Notes: generated by a model from the sequence alone, not told the origin. A stretch of 64,000 nucleotides of DNA from Burkholderia catarinensis (GCF_001883705.2 NZ_MDEQ02000001.1:558001-622000), one strand, 5' to 3'. Numbered from the stretch's first letter, positions 16,641-26,954 are shown. Numbers and translations are program-made.

Positions 16641-18173
16641 TCAGTGTCGGGCGCAGGCGACCGCGATGTGTTCGCCCGAGCGCTCCTCGTATTGCCGTTT
16701 GCGATCGGCCAGCAGCCAGTACACGCTGCCCGCGATGGCCGCGCCGAGCAGCCACGAGAACGGCGTCATCGCGCTGAAGGCCGGCACGACGGCGAGCGTG
16801 ATCGAGATCAGCGCGGACGGCACGAGCGCCGCGAGCGCCTTGCGGTTCACGCCGCGCGTGTAGTAATAGGCGCCCGTCGGCGCTTCGGTATAGAGATCGG
16901 GCACGTGCACGCGCTGCTTGCGCACGAGCCAGTAGTCGACCGTGATGATCCCGTACAGCGGGCCGAGCAGCGCGCCGAGGCCGGACAGGAAGTAGACGAT
17001 CACGATCGGGCTGTTGTACAGGTTCCACGGCAGGATCAGCACGGCGATCGTCGCGCTGATCAGGCCCGCGCGGCGGAACGACAGGCGGTGCGGCGCGAGG
17101 CTCGTCAGCACGAAGGCCGGCGCGACGAAATTCGCCATGATGTTCACCGCGACCGTCACGATCAGGAACGCGAGGCAGCCGAGCACGAGGAACAGCTTGT
17201 TCGGCACCGTCGCGATGATTTCCGTCGGGCTGTGGATGATGTGGCCGTTCAGCTTGAACTGTGCGCCCGCGAGCACGAAGCTGATCGTCGCGAACACGAT
17301 GATGTTCACCGGCAGGCCCCAGAAATTGCCGACGCGCACCGTCTTCGCGCTCGGCGACGAACGTGCGAAATCGCAGAAGTTGAGCACCAGCGTGCCGTAG
17401 ATCGCGAGCCACAGCGAGCCGCCCGCGAAGATCTCCGTCCACATCTTCAGGCCGGTCATCGGCTTGCCGATCGACATCGCGAGATGGCCGCCCGTGCGGC
17501 TGAACATCCACGCGGCGAGCGACAGCGTCGTGACGAGGATCACCGGGCCGGCCAGTCCTTCGTACTTGCGGACCATTTCCATCCCGTACGTGAGGATGCC
17601 GATCTGCACGAGCCAGATCGCGACGAACGTGATCCAGCCGAGCGTCGACAGCCCGAAGATCGCGTTCTGGTCGAACGCGGCGAGGCCCGGCCAGATCGCG
17701 GTGAGCAGCACGCGCAGCACGACGGACGCGAGATAGGTCTGGATACCGAACCATGCGATCGCGATCACCGCGCGGATCATCGCGGGCAGCAGCGCACCGT
17801 AGATGCCGAAGCTCATCCGGCTGATCACCGGGAACGGCACGCCGGTCTTCTGGCCCATGTAGCCGGTGAGGTTCATGAACCAGTACACGAGCACCGCGCC
17901 GATCGCGAGCGACGCGAGCATCTGCCAGCCCGACAGGCCGAGCGCGAACAACCCGATCGCGAACGAGTAGTTCGCGATGTTGTGCACGTCGTTGGTCCAC
18001 AGCGCAAAGATGCTGTAGCGGCCCCATGTCCGGCCCTCGGCTTTGGTCGGCGCGAGGTCGGGGTTGTGCAGCCGCGGGCTCAGCGCGGGGTCGCGCGTGG
18101 CCGTATCGGTTCGATGCGATGCGTCGTCCGCGCCGAGCACGATGCCCGGGCGGTGGGTGGCTTCCAGTTGCAC
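16641..18173 (-). CDS. NCS1-family nucleobase/hydantoin:cation symporter
   Basis: A 510-residue inner-membrane transporter of the Mhp1/PucI family. It begins with a soluble segment, then the family signature YSIFALWTNDVHNIANYSF, and has about 12 predicted helices (GLSGWQMLASLAIGAVLVYW, GVPFPVISRMSFGIYGALLP, WLVRKQRVHVPDLY near the end). The GTG at 18173 is chosen because AAGGAG lies 8 bases upstream; an ATG six codons earlier (18191) has no such site. Expected substrates are hydantoins, allantoin, uracil or purines with Na+ or H+. It heads the leftward operon with the racemase-family protein. Confidence 0.9.
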   Translation of the reverse strand: MQLEATHRPGIVLGADDASHRTDTATRDPALSPRLHNPDLAPTKAEGRTWGRYSIFALWTNDVHNIANYSFAIGLFALGLSGWQMLASLAIGAVLVYWFMNLTGYMGQKTGVPFPVISRMSFGIYGALLPAMIRAVIAIAWFGIQTYLASVVLRVLLTAIWPGLAAFDQNAIFGLSTLGWITFVAIWLVQIGILTYGMEMVRKYEGLAGPVILVTTLSLAAWMFSRTGGHLAMSIGKPMTGLKMWTEIFAGGSLWLAIYGTLVLNFCDFARSSPSAKTVRVGNFWGLPVNIIVFATISFVLAGAQFKLNGHIIHSPTEIIATVPNKLFLVLGCLAFLIVTVAVNIMANFVAPAFVLTSLAPHRLSFRRAGLISATIAVLILPWNLYNSPIVIVYFLSGLGALLGPLYGIITVDYWLVRKQRVHVPDLYTEAPTGAYYYTRGVNRKALAALVPSALISITLAVVPAFSAMTPFSWLLGAAIAGSVYWLLADRKRQYEERSGEHIAVACARH

Positions 18174-18420
18174 GCCGTTGTCTCCTTCCATGTGCGGGGC
18201 GCGACACCGGCAGCGTGTGCACGCAGCGCCGGTCCGGCCGCCGTGGACGTTATGTCTCGGATTTGTTCGCGAGTATGGTTGGCCGGTGTGGCGATGGGAA
18301 ATTAAATATTCGGCTGGGGGGCATTTGGAAAATGAATGAAATGCGTCCGGCAGCGGCGGCCGGGCGCGGTACGCGAATTGCTTCCCCGCGGGTTCCATTC
18401 ACATCGACATCGGAGGTTTC

Positions 18421-18687
18421 ATGCAGCGATATTCCTTTCGTCACGTATCGCGAGCCGTCTTCGCCGGCATCCTGATTGCGGGCCTGGCGGCAGGCGCAGG
18501 TTGCCAGAAGAAGAGCGACGGCGGCGGCGGGGCCAGTTCCGAATCGAGCGCAGCAGGCGGCATGTCGGCCGCGCCGCCCACCGCGCCGTCGGGCATGGCG
18601 AGCAGCGGAGCGGCCGCCAGCAGCGGCGACAGCGGCGCGAGCATGCCGGGCGCGGCCTCCGCGCCGGGCGGCGCGAGCGGCGGCTGA
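18421..18687 (+). CDS. Small Gly/Ser/Ala-rich lipoprotein
   Basis: An 88-residue protein with a GGAGG 6-7 bases before the ATG. The N-terminus is a lipoprotein-type signal (arginines, then AVFAGILIAGLAAGAGC with Cys28 as likely lipidation site). The remainder is low-complexity sequence of Gly, Ser, Ala, Met and Pro without recognisable fold, probably flexible and membrane-tethered. Family unknown. Confidence 0.65.
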   Translation: MQRYSFRHVSRAVFAGILIAGLAAGAGCQKKSDGGGGASSESSAAGGMSAAPPTAPSGMASSGAAASSGDSGASMPGAASAPGGASGG

Positions 18688-18892
18688 CGGGCGGCTGGCC
18701 GGTCGGGCGGACGACGCGCCGGCCGCGCGCGTGCTGTCGATTGTTCGGGTGCCGTGCCGGCCTGGCACGTGCGCCGGGTGGCGCGCGTGCGTGCGGCCGT
18801 GCGCATGAAAGATTTGCAAGGACCGTTGTAGCGATTCCCGGACCGGCGGCGACAGCGTGAGCCGGCGCGCGCCGGCCGGACAAGGAGGCACG

Positions 18893-19441
18893 ATGCAGAA
18901 CGCGGAATCGAACCCAACCCCGCAACAGCAGCGGGAAGCGGTGGCGAAGAGCCCCGTGCAAACGCCGGCGGCCGGCGACATGCCTGATGCGGCGACCCAG
19001 GCTGCGCAGGCGGTGCGGCGTCCGCTGACGCCGGAGGCGGTTGCAGGGAAGATGCCGACCGGCCTGCCGCCGATCGACGTCGACGCGCATGCGGTCGACA
19101 GCGGCGATCCCGTGCGCCGGGCCGCCGGCCGGATCGTCACGCTCGACAACGCGAACATGGCGATGACCGACAACACGGTCGACGTCGACGGCAAGGGCAT
19201 GGAGGCGCGCACCGGCGCGTCGAAGTGGCACGACAACGTGATCTATTCGAACGCGTCGCTGGACGACGCGGTCGATACGCCCGACGAAGGGCTCGGCGGG
19301 TTCGAGAGCCGGCCGTCCGGCAACCTGCCGCAGATCGCGACGCGGCCGGGCTGGCGCGTGCGCCATGTCGGCGATGTCGATATCGGGCACGGCGACGGCA
19401 CGCGCGTCGAGCATGTGATCTGCTTCGAGCGGGCCGACTGA
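18893..19441 (+). CDS. Conserved hypothetical protein (possibly DUF3005)
   Basis: A 182-residue soluble protein with AAGGAGG four to five bases before the ATG at 18893; an upstream in-frame start at 18857 has no such support. The N-terminal third is polar and rich in Gln, Pro and Ala and likely disordered. The C-terminal half is conserved-looking (TLDNANMAMTDNTVDVDGKG, WHDNVIYSNASLDDAV, GWRVRHVGDVDIGHGDG). It reminds me of DUF3005 proteins found in Burkholderia, but I cannot confirm this. No signal peptide or membrane segment. Confidence 0.65.
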   Translation: MQNAESNPTPQQQREAVAKSPVQTPAAGDMPDAATQAAQAVRRPLTPEAVAGKMPTGLPPIDVDAHAVDSGDPVRRAAGRIVTLDNANMAMTDNTVDVDGKGMEARTGASKWHDNVIYSNASLDDAVDTPDEGLGGFESRPSGNLPQIATRPGWRVRHVGDVDIGHGDGTRVEHVICFERAD

Positions 19442-19463
19442 CCGACCGCGAGGGTCGAGGTCC

Positions 19464-19491
19464 GGCGGCCGGCGCAACCGGGCCGGCCGCC
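19464..19491. terminator. Bidirectional terminator hairpin
   Basis: A perfect 10-bp inverted repeat (GGCGGCCGGC at 19464-19473 with its complement at 19482-19491, loop of 8) sits between the convergent genes ending at 19441 and 19509. No strong T-run follows. Confidence 0.5.
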
Positions 19492-19508
19492 ACGACCGTT
19501 GGCGGTCC

Positions 19509-20273
19509 TTACTGTGGGCCCAGTTCCAGCGCGGACGTATCCGCGTCGTTGCCCTGCGCAACCAGCACGTGGATGTCGTTCGGCGTCACGTCGCTGACCC
19601 CGCCCGACGGAATCGTCAGGAGCAGCCAGTCGGCGTTGTTGGCGATGGTGACCGGCGGAGTCTTGAGGATCGGCGTTTTGCTGCCGGCCGTCGTGACGAT
19701 CACCTGGTAGCTGCCGCCGTTCAGGTAGATCGAATCCTGCGTCGTGGCAGGCACCGCGTTCTGGTAGGCGGCGCCCGCCAGCGTCGGGCTTTGCGTCGTG
19801 ATGTCGGTGCCCGGAGGGACGACGTACATGTCGACGTTCTGCGCGTTCGGCGATGCGTTGAAGCTGCGCACGCGCGCCTTGTCCGACAGCAGGCCCTTGT
19901 CGAAGGGGTCATCGATCATGGAGATCAGCGACGTCGTGCTCGGCAGCGCGATCGTCGTGTAGTGGTGGCCGTTTGCCGCGCTGAACGACTGTGCGGCGAT
20001 GGTCGAGGTCGTGCCCGAGATGTCGTAGCTCGCGGTCTGCGTACCCGAGTCGATGTCGTGATAGCGCGTCACGCCCTTGTACGCGATACCCGCCTGGTCG
20101 ATCTTCGCATTCAGGTAGTAGTCGAGGTTCGGCCCGGCCGGCACTGCGTTGATGAAGCGTGCCTGCGGCTTCGAGATGCCGAGTATGGTGCCGACGTCGT
20201 TGCCGTCGCCGCCGCACGCCGCGAGCACGGAAATGACCGAGCACACGGCTGCGATCGTTCGTATTGATTTCAT
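19509..20273 (-). CDS. DUF4397-domain lipoprotein
   Basis: A 254-residue surface or periplasmic lipoprotein: signal MKSIRTIAAVCSVISVLAAC with lipobox LAAC at residue 20, followed by a Gly/Asp linker. The mature protein has two repeats of the DUF4397 beta-sandwich pattern (ARFINAVPAGPNLDYYLNAK and VRSFNASPNAQNVDMYVVPP). Members are often annotated as cell-surface or adhesin-like proteins, but no function is established. Monocistronic, leftward, convergent with the hypothetical gene at 18893. Confidence 0.85.
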   Translation of the reverse strand: MKSIRTIAAVCSVISVLAACGGDGNDVGTILGISKPQARFINAVPAGPNLDYYLNAKIDQAGIAYKGVTRYHDIDSGTQTASYDISGTTSTIAAQSFSAANGHHYTTIALPSTTSLISMIDDPFDKGLLSDKARVRSFNASPNAQNVDMYVVPPGTDITTQSPTLAGAAYQNAVPATTQDSIYLNGGSYQVIVTTAGSKTPILKTPPVTIANNADWLLLTIPSGGVSDVTPNDIHVLVAQGNDADTSALELGPQ

Positions 20274-20883
20274 GTCGTCCTCTCGTTCAGAAAACCTGCT
20301 TGCGATGCGGGATCGCCGCGCGAAGCATTGCGCGGTGCGCAGCGCCGGTTGAAGGAAGGGTGTTGTCCGCCGGGGCGGCGGGCGCGTGGATGGTGCAAGC
20401 GATGTGCCTGCGCGGCGGCGGGCGGCGGAAAGCGCGCACGCGCCGGGGTGGCGGCGTGCGCGGGGCGAAGCAGGGGGCGTTGGGGCGGCCCGCGCGCCGG
20501 GCGCGGTTGTAAAAAGCGGACAGCGTCCCGCAGGCGACGCGATGGGTCAGCGGCTCGCGAGCGTGACCGCATACATCCGCGCGCGCTATGCGCCGGGCAA
20601 CCGGCGTGGCGAAACCTGGCGGAAGCATCGGCGAGGATCAGGCAGGAGCGCGCGCATTGACCGCCGCGCGAGCGTGAGCGTCCGAAACGATGTACCCGTC
20701 GGGCAAAACTACCCATCGCGTAAAAGCGGGCGCGGCGACGGCTGTAAATCTTGCCTGCTTCGGCTATCGTTTAACTATTCGAAACAATGTGTTCACCGAA
20801 AGGGGCATGATCTCCGGCGATCGAGCAGGCATACTGTCGCCTATGTTGCTCAATACACGCCGAACGGCGTGCGCTTTCCCTCC
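20274..20883. other. Intergenic region, no supported gene
   Basis: These 610 bases between two divergent lipoprotein genes hold the promoters of both. The left and middle part is extremely G-rich (for example around 20400-20510) and its open frames look non-coding. From about 20690 the GC content falls and AT-rich segments (TTTAACTATTCGAAACAAT near 20769-20787) appear, a plausible promoter for the rightward gene. I see no RNA gene. Confidence 0.35.
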
Positions 20884-21216
20884 ATGTCCATTCCAGTCTC
20901 TTTTCGCACCTTGCGATGGTTGACCGTCGCGGCTGCCGCATGCTTGCTCGCCGCGTGTTCGACCGCTTCCGACGTGACCGCGACGTCGAACCCGAACGTG
21001 TTCACCGTGACGACGCGCACGGTCGGCATGTCGACGACGTGGGCCGACGCCCATGAGAAGGCCGTCAACGAAGCCACCAACTACTGCACGCAGCGCGGGA
21101 TGCGCGCGAGCATGAAGCAGGAATCGCTGACCGGCGGCAGCCGCGTCGACGCGCGCTCCGAACTCGCGTTCGAGTGCCATCCGACCTTCGAGACGGCGTC
21201 GAACCCGCGCGGTTGA
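20884..21216 (+). CDS. Small lipoprotein
   Basis: A 110-residue lipoprotein. The signal peptide (FRTLRWLTVAAAACLLAAC) ends in a good lipobox LAAC with Cys23. The mature part (SDVTATSNPNVFTVTTRTVG, WADAHEKAVNEATNYCTQRG, ELAFECHPTF) has an alpha/beta pattern with two further Cys and resembles short YgdI/YgdR-like or SHOCT-free lipoproteins that bind in the periplasm; no family is named with confidence. No clear Shine-Dalgarno is visible before the ATG at 20884. Confidence 0.7.
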   Translation: MSIPVSFRTLRWLTVAAAACLLAACSTASDVTATSNPNVFTVTTRTVGMSTTWADAHEKAVNEATNYCTQRGMRASMKQESLTGGSRVDARSELAFECHPTFETASNPRG

Positions 21217-21276
21217 ACGACCGGCGGCGCGGTTGCAGCGCCGCTGCTCGCGTTTTCCTTCCCCCGCATGCAAACC

Positions 21277-21309
21277 GACCCGCGATGCCGTTGACGCACA
21301 TCGCGGGTC
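21277..21309. terminator. Terminator hairpin between convergent genes
   Basis: A perfect 11-bp inverted repeat (GACCCGCGATG at 21277-21287, complement at 21299-21309, 11-base loop) lies between the lipoprotein gene and mmsB, which converge. It probably terminates both transcripts. Confidence 0.55.
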
Positions 21310-21337
21310 GGCGCACGTCCGGCTTCCGCCGGGCCGC

Positions 21338-22228
21338 TCAAGCAGGCTGCGCCTCGTACAGCTTCACGCACGCGGAGAAGTCGAGCGCGCCGAGCCCCTG
21401 CTGGCTCATCGACTGATAGAGCTGCTGCGCGAGCGCGCCCATCCACACCGGCTGATGTGCGCTTCGCGCCGCTTCGGTCGCGAGCCCGAGATCCTTCAGC
21501 ATCAGGTTCGCCGCGAAGCCGCCCGCATAGCCGCGCGCGGCCGGCGCCGTGTCGCTCACGCCCGGATACGGGTTGTATGCGTCCGAGCTCCAGCAGCGGC
21601 CGGTCGACGTGTTGATGATGCCGGCCAGCACGCCCGGATCGATGCCGAGCGCGGCGCCGAGCGCCATCGCTTCCGACACGCCCATCATCGAGATCCCGAG
21701 CAGCAGGTTGTTGCAGATCTTCGCGATCTGGCCGGTGCCCGTGCCGCCGCAATGCACGACGTTCTTGCCCATGTCGAGCAGCACGGGGCGGATGCGCTCG
21801 AACAGCGCACCTTCCGCGCCGACCATGAAGGTCAGCGTGCCGGCCTGCGCGCCGCCGGTGCCGCCCGACACGGGCGCGTCGGCGAGCGGGAAGTCGCGTT
21901 GCGCAGCCGCTTCGGCCACCGCGCGCACGGTGCCGGGATCGATCGTGCTGCAGTCGATCAGCGTCGCGCCGGCGCGTGCGCCGGCCAGTATGCCGTCGTC
22001 GCCGAGGTAGACGGCGCGCACGTGCTGCGCGGCCGGCAGCATCGTGATCACGACCGCGCCACGGGCGGCCGCGTCGCGCGGCGAGCCGGCGGCCGTCGCG
22101 CCCGCGCGCACCGCGGCGTCGACCGCGTGCGCGTCGAGGTCGAACACCGTCAGCGCGTGGCCGGCCTTGAGCAGGTTGGCGGCCATCGGGCCGCCCATGT
22201 TGCCGAGTCCGATGAATGCAATTTCCAT
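21338..22228 (-). CDS. mmsB: 3-hydroxyisobutyrate dehydrogenase
   Basis: A 296-residue NAD-dependent dehydrogenase that oxidises 3-hydroxyisobutyrate to methylmalonate semialdehyde in valine breakdown. The N-terminal Rossmann motif is MEIAFIGLGNMGGPMAANLL; the substrate motif DAPVSGGTGGAQAGTLTFMV and the catalytic-lysine region GQIAKICNNLLLGISM are typical of the family. It follows mmsA by 14 bases, so the product of this enzyme is the substrate of its operon partner. Length matches the family (about 295). Confidence 0.95.
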   Translation of the reverse strand: MEIAFIGLGNMGGPMAANLLKAGHALTVFDLDAHAVDAAVRAGATAAGSPRDAAARGAVVITMLPAAQHVRAVYLGDDGILAGARAGATLIDCSTIDPGTVRAVAEAAAQRDFPLADAPVSGGTGGAQAGTLTFMVGAEGALFERIRPVLLDMGKNVVHCGGTGTGQIAKICNNLLLGISMMGVSEAMALGAALGIDPGVLAGIINTSTGRCWSSDAYNPYPGVSDTAPAARGYAGGFAANLMLKDLGLATEAARSAHQPVWMGALAQQLYQSMSQQGLGALDFSACVKLYEAQPA

Positions 22229-22242
22229 GTGGGGGCTCCGGC

Positions 22243-23769
22243 TCAGCGCAGCGCGATCGTCGTGTTCACGCCGCCGGCCGTCGCGTCGTCGTCGAACCAG
22301 CGCGCGGTGACCGTCTTCGTCTGCGTGTAGAACTGCACGACCTGCTTGCCGTACGGGCCGAGATCGCCGAGCTTCGAGCCGCGCGAGCCCGTGAAGCTGA
22401 AGTAGGGCACCGGCACCGGAATCGGGATGTTGATGCCGACCTGGCCGATGTCGATCTCGCTCTGGAACTTGCGCGCGGCCGCGCCGCTCTGCGTGAACAG
22501 GCCCACGCCGTTGCCCATCGGGTTGCGGTTGACGAGCGCGATCGCTTCGTCGAGCGTGTCGGCTTCCATCACGACCACCACCGGCCCGAAGATTTCTTCC
22601 GTATAGATCGACATGTCGGTCGTCACGCCCGAGAAGATCGTCGGGCCGACGAAGTTGCCCTGCTCGTAGCCGGGCACCTTCACGTCGCGGCCGTCGAGCA
22701 ACAGCGTCGCACCTTCTTTCACGCCTGCATCGATCAGCGACAGGATGCGTTCCTTCGCCGCCTTCGACACGACCGGCCCGACGTCGGTGCCGGCTTCGGC
22801 GCCTGCGTTGACCTTCAGCGCCTTCGCCTTCTCGACGAGCTCGGGCAGCCAGTCGCGCGCGTTGCCGACCAGCACGACGACCGACGTCGCCATGCAGCGC
22901 TGGCCGGCCGCGCCGAAGCCCGCGCCGACGAGCGCGTTGATCGACTGCTCGCGGTGCGCATCGGGCAGCACGACCGCGTGGTTCTTCGCGCCCATCATCG
23001 ACTGCACGCGCTTGCCGTGCTGGCTGCCGAGGTTGTACACGTGCGTGCCGACGCGCGTCGAGCCGACGAACGAGATCGCCTTGATGTCCGGATGCGTGCA
23101 GAGGCGGTCGACCACGGTCTTGCCGCCGTGCACGACGTTCAGCACGCCTTGCGGCACGCCGGCCTCGATCGCGAGCTCGACGAGCTGCATCGTCGACAGC
23201 GGATCCTGCTCCGACGGCTTCAGCACGAACGTGTTGCCGCACACGATCGCCATCGGGAACATCCACAGCGGGATCATCCCGGGGAAGTTGAACGGCGTGA
23301 TGCCCGCGCACACGCCGATCGGCTGGCGCAGCGTGTAGGTATCGACGCCGCCCGCGACGTTCTCCGCGAATTCGCCTTGCTGCAGCGTGCCGATCGAGCA
23401 CGCGTGCTCGACCACTTCGAGGCCGCGGAAGATGTCGCCCTGCGCGTCGGGCAGCGTCTTGCCTTGCTCGGCCGTCAGCGTGTGCGCGATCCGTTCGAGA
23501 TTGCGGCGCACGAGATCCTGGAACTTCAGCATGATGCGCAGCCGCGCGCCGATCGGCGTCGTCTTCCACGTCTGGAACGCGCGCTGCGCGGACGCGATCG
23601 CGGCGTCGACCTCGTCGAGCGTCGCATACGGCACGCGGCCGATCGTTTCCTGCGTCGCGGGGTTGACGATGTCGCCCCATTCGGCGCTTTGCGATTCGAC
23701 GAACGTGCCGTCGATCAGCAGCTTGGCGGTGGGCAGGGCGAGGGTGGTCTGGGGAACTGCGGCGTTCAT
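22243..23769 (-). CDS. mmsA: Methylmalonate-semialdehyde dehydrogenase (CoA-acylating)
   Basis: A 508-residue aldehyde dehydrogenase that converts methylmalonate semialdehyde and CoA to propionyl-CoA with NAD+. Landmarks: [20 protein letters not shown] at the N-terminus, the nucleotide-binding [16 protein letters not shown], and the catalytic-Cys loop [17 protein letters not shown]. The CoA-acylating ALDH branch lacks the usual general-base Glu, and no canonical ELGGK motif is present (MGAKNHAVV instead), which supports the assignment. The ATG at 23769 is preferred over upstream starts. It is transcribed with mmsB and lies downstream of an MHS transporter gene. Confidence 0.95.
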   Translation of the reverse strand: MNAAVPQTTLALPTAKLLIDGTFVESQSAEWGDIVNPATQETIGRVPYATLDEVDAAIASAQRAFQTWKTTPIGARLRIMLKFQDLVRRNLERIAHTLTAEQGKTLPDAQGDIFRGLEVVEHACSIGTLQQGEFAENVAGGVDTYTLRQPIGVCAGITPFNFPGMIPLWMFPMAIVCGNTFVLKPSEQDPLSTMQLVELAIEAGVPQGVLNVVHGGKTVVDRLCTHPDIKAISFVGSTRVGTHVYNLGSQHGKRVQSMMGAKNHAVVLPDAHREQSINALVGAGFGAAGQRCMATSVVVLVGNARDWLPELVEKAKALKVNAGAEAGTDVGPVVSKAAKERILSLIDAGVKEGATLLLDGRDVKVPGYEQGNFVGPTIFSGVTTDMSIYTEEIFGPVVVVMEADTLDEAIALVNRNPMGNGVGLFTQSGAAARKFQSEIDIGQVGINIPIPVPVPYFSFTGSRGSKLGDLGPYGKQVVQFYTQTKTVTARWFDDDATAGGVNTTIALR

Positions 23770-23884
23770 GGATGTCTCCGGGAAACGGTGGTGCGAAGAA
23801 AAATGGTGGTCTGCGTCCGTCGCGCGTGCGGCCACGGCGGACGGCAGGTCGACCTGAAAATCGGGGCGATGCGGGCCGGGGTGC

Positions 23885-25204
23885 TTACGTACGCGCTGGA
23901 CGCATCAGTGCGGTACACACGAGCGCGAACACGCCGAAGCCGACGAGGTACGCGATCACGTAGTGCGGCTGGCCGCCGCCGGCCTTGAGCAGCGACGTCG
24001 CGATCATCGGCGCGAAGCCGCCGCCGATCACGCCGGCGAGCTGCACCGACAGCGAGATGCCGCTGTAGCGGATTTCCGCCGGGAACTGCTGCGCGAACAG
24101 CAGCGATTCGGGCGCATAGAGGATCGGGAACACGACGCCGAGGCCGAGCACGATCGCCCACCATGCGTACGACGTCTGCTGCGTGCCGAGCATCATGAAG
24201 AACGGCGCGGCGAACGCGCACATCAGCACGAGGCCGATCGCGAACATCCGGCGCTGGCCGATGCGGTCGCTGAAATGCCCGCACAGCGGCATCGTGACGA
24301 GCGACAGCGCGGCGCCGGCCGTGATCGCGTGCAGCATCTCGGCCTTCGGCAGATGCAGCTGCTGCGTCGCGTACGCGAGCGCGAACGTGACGACCATGTA
24401 GAACCAGGTGTTCTCGGCGGCGCGCGCGCCGACGATCGTCAGCACCTCGCGCGGATGGCGGCGCAGCGCGGCCGTCACCGGCGACTTCTCGGCCTTGCCC
24501 TGGCGCTGCATCTTCTCGAAATCGGGCGACTCGGGCACCTTCGCGCGGATGAACCAGCCGAGGCCGACGAGCGCGATGCTCGCGAGGAACGGCACGCGCC
24601 AGCCCCACGACAGCATGTCGGCTTCCGGCAGCGCGGCCACCGCGGCCATCGCGACCGACGACAGGATCAGGCCGAGCCCGACGCCCGTCTGCGGCAGGCT
24701 GCCGAACAGCCCCTTGCGGCCCTTCGGCGCGTGCTCGACGGCCATCAGCACCGCGCCGCCCCATTCGCCGCCGACCGCCATCCCCTGCAGGAAGCGCATC
24801 GCGATCAAGAGCGCGGCGGCCCAGTAGCCGATGCTGTCGTACGACGGGATCAGCCCGATGATCATGCTCGGCACGCCCATCAGCAGCAGCGTGATCATCA
24901 GCATCGCCTTGCGGCCGATCCGGTCGCCGAAGTGGCCGAACACGATGCCGCCCATCGGCCGCCCGATGAAGCCGACCGCGAACGTGCCGAATGCGGCGAG
25001 CGTGCCGGCGACGGGGTCCAGCGACGGGAAGAAGATGCGGTTGAACACGAGCGCGGCGGCGGTGCCGTAGAGGAAGAAGTCGTACCACTCGATCGTCGTG
25101 CCGGCCATGCTGGCCCAGCCGGCCAGCAGGTAGTGCTTCGCGGTGCGGGCGGGGGCCGGCGTCGCGACGGCTGCGTGCTCATCGAGGGTGGATCGCGTCT
25201 GCAT
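23885..25204 (-). CDS. MFS transporter, metabolite:H+ symporter (MHS) family
   Basis: A 439-residue, 12-helix transporter. It has the MHS hallmark of a first helix with [20 protein letters not shown], the loop [14 protein letters not shown] and the ERRP-equivalent [20 protein letters not shown]. Relatives carry citrate, alpha-ketoglutarate, shikimate, proline/betaine or other small carboxylates with protons. It is upstream of and codirectional with mmsAB (115 bases between), so a branched-chain or hydroxy acid that feeds the mms pathway is a reasonable substrate (inference). Confidence 0.9.
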   Translation of the reverse strand: MQTRSTLDEHAAVATPAPARTAKHYLLAGWASMAGTTIEWYDFFLYGTAAALVFNRIFFPSLDPVAGTLAAFGTFAVGFIGRPMGGIVFGHFGDRIGRKAMLMITLLLMGVPSMIIGLIPSYDSIGYWAAALLIAMRFLQGMAVGGEWGGAVLMAVEHAPKGRKGLFGSLPQTGVGLGLILSSVAMAAVAALPEADMLSWGWRVPFLASIALVGLGWFIRAKVPESPDFEKMQRQGKAEKSPVTAALRRHPREVLTIVGARAAENTWFYMVVTFALAYATQQLHLPKAEMLHAITAGAALSLVTMPLCGHFSDRIGQRRMFAIGLVLMCAFAAPFFMMLGTQQTSYAWWAIVLGLGVVFPILYAPESLLFAQQFPAEIRYSGISLSVQLAGVIGGGFAPMIATSLLKAGGGQPHYVIAYLVGFGVFALVCTALMRPART

Positions 25205-25363
25205 GGTGTCTCCGTATTTATTGCCCGCGGCTCATGGTCCACAGGTCACGGTCGAGTATAGTTATGCGCGAATCCATGATGTACCGACAAAGAAACCGGT
25301 TGGATATGCATTTATGCATATCGACGGCCGGCCCGGAGACCCCAGCCCCTTTTTTCCTCGCCG

Positions 25364-26323
25364 ATGCGACATGCCACCGAGCCGATTTCCGGCAACCTGA
25401 ACTGGGACGACCTGCGTTTCTTCCTCGAAGTCGCGCGCACGCAGCGCGCGAGCGGCGCCGCGAAGCGGCTCGGCGTCGACTACACGACCGTCGCGCGGCG
25501 CATCCGCGCGCTCGAGGCTGCGATGGGCACGCTGTTGTTCGACAAGTCGCGCTCCGGCGGCTTCACGCTGACGGCCGAAGGGCAGCGGCTCGTCGCGTAT
25601 GCGGACGCGATGGAGACGACCGTGCAGTCCGCGTGCGACCAGGTCGCGAACACGGGCGAGGCGCTGTCGGGCCACGTGCGGATCGGGTCGACGGAAGGGT
25701 TCGGCTGCTTTTTCCTGGCGCCGCAGCTCGCGCGGTTTCGCGCCGAGCATCCGCATGTGACGGTCGACCTGCTGCCGGTGCCGCATTTCGTCAACCTGCC
25801 GAAGCGCGAGGCCGACCTGGCGATCACGCTCGAGCGGCCCGAGCGCGGGCCTTATGTGGTCACCAAGCTGTGCGACTACCAGTTGCGGCTCTATGCGACG
25901 CGCGACTATCTCGCGAACCACGCGCCGATCACGTGCACGGACGATCTCGCGCGGCACGCGTTCATCAGCTATGTCGACGATCTCGCGTTCAGCAACGAAC
26001 TGCTGTACCTGGAGCGCGCGGTGCCGGGCGCGACGGCCGGGCTGCGCACGACGAGCGTGATCGCGCAGGTTTTCGCGGCGCTGCAGGGCGGCGGGCTTGC
26101 GATCCTGCCGTGCTTCATGGCGGCCACGCAGCCGGCGCTGGTGCCCGTGCTGCCGGACGACGTGGTCGTCACGCGGTGCTTCTGGCTGACATGCCGCGAG
26201 GATCTGCGCAAGCTGCGGCGCGTGACCGCGCTGTGGGATTACCTGCGCGCGGCGGCGGACGCGAATCGCGCGCTGCTGTCCGGCGAATCGGGGAAGCTGA
26301 GATTCGTCGGCGAAACCGAATAG
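25364..26323 (+). CDS. LysR-family regulator, probable controller of the mms cluster
   Basis: A 319-residue LysR protein with helix-turn-helix RASGAAKRLGVDYTTVARRI and the effector domain beginning SGHVRIGSTEGFGCFFLAPQ. The sequence VARTQRASGAAKRLGVDYTT places it in the LysR subgroup often next to mmsAB and similar dehydrogenases. It is divergent from the MHS transporter with a 159-bp gap that must contain both promoters, so it most likely regulates the transporter and mmsAB (inference). Confidence 0.9.
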   Translation: MRHATEPISGNLNWDDLRFFLEVARTQRASGAAKRLGVDYTTVARRIRALEAAMGTLLFDKSRSGGFTLTAEGQRLVAYADAMETTVQSACDQVANTGEALSGHVRIGSTEGFGCFFLAPQLARFRAEHPHVTVDLLPVPHFVNLPKREADLAITLERPERGPYVVTKLCDYQLRLYATRDYLANHAPITCTDDLARHAFISYVDDLAFSNELLYLERAVPGATAGLRTTSVIAQVFAALQGGGLAILPCFMAATQPALVPVLPDDVVVTRCFWLTCREDLRKLRRVTALWDYLRAAADANRALLSGESGKLRFVGETE

Positions 26324-26444
26324 CGGGAGGCGGCCGCCGCGGCGATTCTCCCGGCGAGCGCGGCAGCGGTGCTTGCGCGGCACAAGGCGGCCGCGACAGC
26401 TATCATCCCTTCATGGTTGCACCGGCAGCCGCCAGGAGCGTGAC

Positions 26445-26951
26445 GTGGAAATTCATTCGCAGTGGACGTTCGATTGCCGGCCCGAGCATGTGTGGCCGCA
26501 TTTCCTCCATGCGCGGATGGACGACACGCGGCCGTTGCTGTTTCGCCTCGGCGTACCGAAGCCGGTCAGTTGCCGCGTGCTCGAAGGCATGCCGGCCGTC
26601 GGCAACACGCGGCAGTGCACGACCGATCGCGGCACGATCGACCAGCGGATTCTCGTGCTCGACGAGAATCGCCGGCTGCGTTACCGGATGGTGTCGTCGA
26701 CGGTATGGTGCCGCGACTGGGTCGGCCTGCTCGAGGACGAATTCACGCTGACGCCCGTCGAAGGCGGCAGGACGCGCGTCGAACGGCGCACCGTGTTCAG
26801 CGCGCGTGGCCTTTTTTTCAGGCCGGTGCGGCAGGTCGGGCTATGGATCGCACTGCAGCAGGCCCACCGGTATGCGGCGCGCAACTGGCTGCGTCTCGCG
26901 ATCGCGGCGAAGGGGCAGGCCGCCGCAACGGTGCTGGTGCCGGGCGGCTAG
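26445..26951 (+). CDS. SRPBCC (START-like) family protein
   Basis: A 168-residue protein with the helix-grip pattern of polyketide-cyclase/SRPBCC proteins: EIHSQWTFDCRPEHVWPHF at the start, a central strand set, GLLEDEFTLTPVEGGRTRVE, and a long C-terminal helix (LQQAHRYAARNWLRLAIA). These folds bind hydrophobic ligands; the ligand is unknown. The start is placed at the GTG at 26445 because CAGGAG lies 6 bases upstream. It converges with the membrane-protein gene ending at 26955. Confidence 0.75.
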   Translation: MEIHSQWTFDCRPEHVWPHFLHARMDDTRPLLFRLGVPKPVSCRVLEGMPAVGNTRQCTTDRGTIDQRILVLDENRRLRYRMVSSTVWCRDWVGLLEDEFTLTPVEGGRTRVERRTVFSARGLFFRPVRQVGLWIALQQAHRYAARNWLRLAIAAKGQAAATVLVPGG

Positions 26952-26954
26952 GGC

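Noticed and set aside
16641-18398. Longer start for the NCS1 permease (upstream of 18173)
   Set aside because: The extra residues lack a transporter pattern and a ribosome-binding site; the GTG at 18173 has AAGGAG at the right distance.
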